Source: an uncultured Spirochaetaceae bacterium
GTDB lineage: Bacteria; Spirochaetota; Spirochaetia; Sphaerochaetales; Sphaerochaetaceae
DNA: 33,295 nucleotides
Direction of reading: 5' to 3'
NCBI GenBank assembly: GCA_944389015.1
Contig: CALXKS010000071.1
Coordinates: 1-33,295 of the forward strand
Shown here one piece after another: positions 30,939 through 33,295 of this stretch (its first letter is position 1; every line of letters starts with the position of its first letter). The position numbers and the translations under genes were made by a program. Below the pieces are notes generated by a model that saw only the letters and a list, made by a program, of their open reading frames with translations, ran no database searches and was not told the origin of the DNA.

Positions 30939-31544
30939 ATGTTAAAGACAAAGTACATCCTCCAATGCAGAATGCCCCATGGAATTGCGGGGCGTGTTCT
31001 CCTTGCTCTGATGGATTTATGGCACCGTCCATTCGCATCGTGGGTAATATCGGCGATCGGAGAGGTGGAATCCCTCTCTTTCATTGATATAGGATGCGGT
31101 TCAGGGCTTTACATCAGGAAGCTCATCAATGCAGGATGCCGGAGAGCGGATGGGATCGATATTTCCGGCGAGTCTGTCAGGAAAGCAATGAAAAGGACAC
31201 GCCGTTTCCGGAAGGAATGCACTGTATTTGCCGGGTCATGCGAATCCATCCCTTCTGATTCCTCCTTTTATGATGCGGCGCTGGCTGCGGATACGGTAAT
31301 CTACTGGAAGGATACAGGAAAGTCATTCAGAGAGATATGGAGGGTGCTGAAGCCGGGAGGCTCTTTCTATATAGCATCTGAGCTCTCCGATAGAGGCGAT
31401 GCTCCCGGATGGATCCTCGCTTCTCCATGTATTTCCATAAGGACTCCTTCTGAGCTGGAAGAAGCGCTTCTGTATGCGGGATTCAGCTCTGTGGATGTTC
31501 TTAAAGCCAAAGGGCCATGGTTGATCATCAAAGCAGTGAAATGA
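30939..31544 (+). CDS. Class I SAM-dependent methyltransferase
   Basis: A 201-residue cytoplasmic methyltransferase of the Methyltransf_11/UbiE-like type. The SAM loop is FIDIGCGSGLYI (about 48-59), followed by acidic DGIDISGES (about 72-80), DAALAADTVIYW and the post-motif RVLKPGGSFYIAS. Substrate unknown; small molecules are usual for this group. Starts GTG 30936 and ATG 30939 are adjacent and neither has an SD (CACGTG precedes). The closest neighbour is the LRR gene 110 bp downstream, which appears to have its own promoter. Confidence 0.85.
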   Translation: MLKTKYILQCRMPHGIAGRVLLALMDLWHRPFASWVISAIGEVESLSFIDIGCGSGLYIRKLINAGCRRADGIDISGESVRKAMKRTRRFRKECTVFAGSCESIPSDSSFYDAALAADTVIYWKDTGKSFREIWRVLKPGGSFYIASELSDRGDAPGWILASPCISIRTPSELEEALLYAGFSSVDVLKAKGPWLIIKAVK

Positions 31545-31638
31545 GATCCATGTATCAGCACAGCAAGGAGATGCTTATCTGCATAAGATATTAGTAATGA
31601 TTGCTTATATTATGATGCTCGTCATCGCCTGATCTATA

Positions 31639-31647
31639 TGCTACTAT
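31639..31647 (+). promoter_or_regulatory. Extended -10 promoter of the LRR gene
   Basis: TGcTACTAT ends 6 bp before ATG 31654. A possible -35 TCGTCA (31619-31624) is 17 bp further up. No SD is present, so a leaderless transcript is suggested. Confidence 0.5.
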
Positions 31648-31653
31648 CGTTCC

Positions 31654-32739
31654 ATGCGTTCTGGTGACTTTGAGATAAAGAGAGCAGGAAAGGGAATAGC
31701 GGAAGCTGCGAAGTATGCAGGACAGGATACAGTTGTGACGGTTCCGGAGAAGATCGATGGCTGCAGGATTGTCCAGATCGGTCCTATGTTCCTGAAGAAG
31801 ACGAATAAGGTTTCATCCATAGTGCTTCCTCCCTCTGTGGAAGCGGTGAATCCGGAGTCATTCCGCACATGGAGGAACGTCTCATCTGTTTCCGCTTCAG
31901 GCAAAAGGCTAAGGAGCTCAGATGGAGTGCTCTATGATGGAGCGATGAGGACCCTTCTCTTCTATCCGCCTAGGAAGGAAGGGGAGGAATTCGTCATTCC
32001 ATCCTCCGTAACAGCTGTTGATGCAGCCGCATTCTCCGCCTCCTCTTCCATAAAGAGGCTGTATATCCCCGGTTCGCTCTCTTCATTCGGTCCCGATCCG
32101 GCCTCTCTTCCGTTCCTTGAGGCTATAATCGCAGAGGGTGGGATGAAGTCGATGAGAACTGAGGACGGGGTGCTATTCAAAGGGAAGAAGCTTGTCTTCT
32201 ATCCTGCGGGAAAGCCCGATGCAAGATATGCTGTCCCGGAAGGCATTGAGGAGATCTGCTCCCCGTTTCCTGAGAATCTGAGGAGGATCTCTGTTCCTTC
32301 ATCATTGAAATCGGGGCTTGAGGATAAGATCGGTTTTCTTGAGCGGGTTGATGTCGCAAGAGAAAATTCCCATTACAGGTCAGTCGATGGTGTTCTGTTC
32401 TCTCAATCAGGTACGCTTCTGAGATATCCTTCCCGCCGCGATTCATTTCTCTATGCCGTGCCGAATGGAACAGCTGCAATAGCTGATGGTGCATTCCGCG
32501 GGGCAGGGGTAAGGGCAGTGGTGATTCCTTCCGGCCTGACTGCGATAGGACGCGAGGCTTTTGCTGAGTCTGCCATAACTTCCATCATGCTTCCGATGTC
32601 CATATTGAATATTGATATGATGGCATTCTATGGGGCGGAGAACATAAAAGAGATCTATGTTGAGAGAGCAAGCACCGCCGATGTCTTCCTGCAGGCAGGG
32701 ACTCTGAAGAGCAGGATCGTCTATTGTCAGTATCTTTGA
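31654..32739 (+). CDS. BspA/TpLRR-type leucine-rich repeat protein
   Basis: A 361-residue protein built of LRR_5 (BspA/Treponema pallidum type) repeats such as IPSSVTAVDAAAF, IPSGLTAIGREAFAES and LPMSILNIDMMAF. Three insert-like blocks share the pattern S/E-DGVLF or DGVLY, then L--YP and a V/IP restart (about 88-120, 168-195 and 247-275). Proteins of this class often mediate surface binding, but this one has no signal peptide or lipobox at ATG 31654 and begins MRSGDFEIKRAG, so it may be cytoplasmic. An upstream start adding a signal peptide is excluded by the lack of room and the promoter at 31639. It converges on an outer-membrane protein gene. Confidence 0.8.
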   Translation: MRSGDFEIKRAGKGIAEAAKYAGQDTVVTVPEKIDGCRIVQIGPMFLKKTNKVSSIVLPPSVEAVNPESFRTWRNVSSVSASGKRLRSSDGVLYDGAMRTLLFYPPRKEGEEFVIPSSVTAVDAAAFSASSSIKRLYIPGSLSSFGPDPASLPFLEAIIAEGGMKSMRTEDGVLFKGKKLVFYPAGKPDARYAVPEGIEEICSPFPENLRRISVPSSLKSGLEDKIGFLERVDVARENSHYRSVDGVLFSQSGTLLRYPSRRDSFLYAVPNGTAAIADGAFRGAGVRAVVIPSGLTAIGREAFAESAITSIMLPMSILNIDMMAFYGAENIKEIYVERASTADVFLQAGTLKSRIVYCQYL

Positions 32740-32874
32740 TGGATCGGAAAACCATTCTTCCGGATGGGATCCAGCAATTTAAGCAGGATCTCAGCCAAGC
32801 ATCTTTAAACCCTCCAAGTTGGTTTTCCATCCAGCTTGGAGGATTCATGACAAGCTGAGAGCTTAATAATAGTT
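32740..32874. other. Structured convergent intergenic region
   Basis: CCTCCAAG (32811-32818) and CTTGGAGG (32835-32842) make an 8-bp stem. In a competing fold, 32740-32754 pairs with TGGTTTTCCATCCA (32820-32833) with one bulge. AAGCT/AGCTT (32852-32864) is a further small hairpin. None is followed by a proper T-run, so terminator function for either gene is uncertain. Confidence 0.45.
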
Positions 32875-33295
32875 TCAGAAAGAATAGCCGATTCCGAGAT
32901 ATGGCCCTTCAATCGACATCCAGAACATTCCCTGGGTCCTGCCTCCGAAATTGACGAAGTCCATGCTCAATCCGCCTCCTCCGCGAAGGAAAAGGTTCGC
33001 TGTAAGATAGAAATCAAGATATACATTCGCAGAAAGTCCGAAAGTGCCGGAAATGCCTGTTCCGCGCACATGCGGTCCTGCTGTGATAAGCAGGTCAAAG
33101 TCATCAAAATACATCTTATATGCGTATCCGAGATTGACATTGTATCCTACGTCAGTTGTTCCGCTGAAATTGACACTGAAACCGACTCCTGCATACATTC
33201 CATGCTGTTCAGAGAAGAAGATATCCGCTTCAGCATCGGCACCAAGCATGAAAATGAAATTGCTGCTGTTTGTTCCTCCTGAATTTCCTGTCGTA
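32875..33295 (-). CDS. Outer-membrane beta-barrel protein, 3' part
   Basis: The frame runs off the right edge, so only the last 140 residues are visible; an internal ATG at 33249 is not the start. The chain alternates aromatic and small or polar residues in amphipathic strands (MYAGVGFSVNFSG, VGYNVNLGYAYKMYF, VYLDFYLTANLFL) and ends in YLGIGYSF. A C-terminal Phe after such a strand is the usual signal for BAM-dependent insertion into the outer membrane. The family cannot be named from this part. It converges on the LRR gene with 135 bp between. Confidence 0.8.
   Translation of the reverse strand, partial: TTGNSGGTNSSNFIFMLGADAEADIFFSEQHGMYAGVGFSVNFSGTTDVGYNVNLGYAYKMYFDDFDLLITAGPHVRGTGISGTFGLSANVYLDFYLTANLFLRGGGGLSMDFVNFGGRTQGMFWMSIEGPYLGIGYSF

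Overview
This window looks like chromosomal DNA of a spirochaete, most likely a host-associated Treponema- or Sphaerochaeta-like lineage. The signs are an aspartate carbamoyltransferase with fused catalytic and regulatory chains, a long-form PRPP synthetase, a BspA/TpLRR-type leucine-rich repeat protein and an outer-membrane barrel ending in Phe. The lineage is an inference; no marker here fixes the genus. Coding density is very high and many genes overlap by 1-32 nt. No insertion sequence, prophage gene or CRISPR array is visible.

Layout. 1-400: tRNA-Asp on the minus strand with promoter and terminator, beside short repeats that may be an attachment region. 401-1918 (+): metallo-beta-lactamase-fold hydrolase, GNAT acetyltransferase and a small HEYGH membrane metalloprotease in overlapping frames. 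1922-6130 (-): diaminopropionate ammonia-lyase, then galE, a phosphohexomutase and a small unknown gene that read as one operon. 6240-7901 (+): an RlmK-like methyltransferase with a long Arg/Asp/Gly/Tyr-rich tail. 8060-11851 (+): prs, an aminotransferase, an MscS channel and a small membrane protein. 11904-16634 (+): a 981-residue protein with a very acidic middle, an inositol-monophosphatase-family enzyme and a HAD-RidA fusion. 16676-22716 (+): pyrimidine operon pyrBI-pyrE-pyrF-pyrDK-pyrC, which converts carbamoyl phosphate and aspartate to UMP (carAB is not here). 22757-23917 (+): a leader ORF and corA. 23933-25156 (-): rlmI. 25222-29827 (+): a HAD phosphatase, phosphoglucomutase, comEC and rsmA. 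29865-30866 (-): pta. 30939-32739 (+): a methyltransferase and an LRR protein. 32875-33295 (-): 3' part of an outer-membrane protein gene.

The strongest observations are regulatory. The pyr operon has a complete attenuator: promoter, 20-codon leader peptide, U-rich stretch and intrinsic terminator just before pyrB. The corA leader has a 23-codon ORF and mutually exclusive pairings, one of which covers the corA Shine-Dalgarno (SD) sequence. Several first genes of transcription units lack an SD and have a -10 element only 6-8 bp before the start codon, suggesting leaderless mRNAs, while genes inside operons have good SD sequences. prs and the pyr operon are linked through PRPP, the co-substrate of PyrE.

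All structure and promoter calls were made by eye; no folding energies, database searches or alignments were run.
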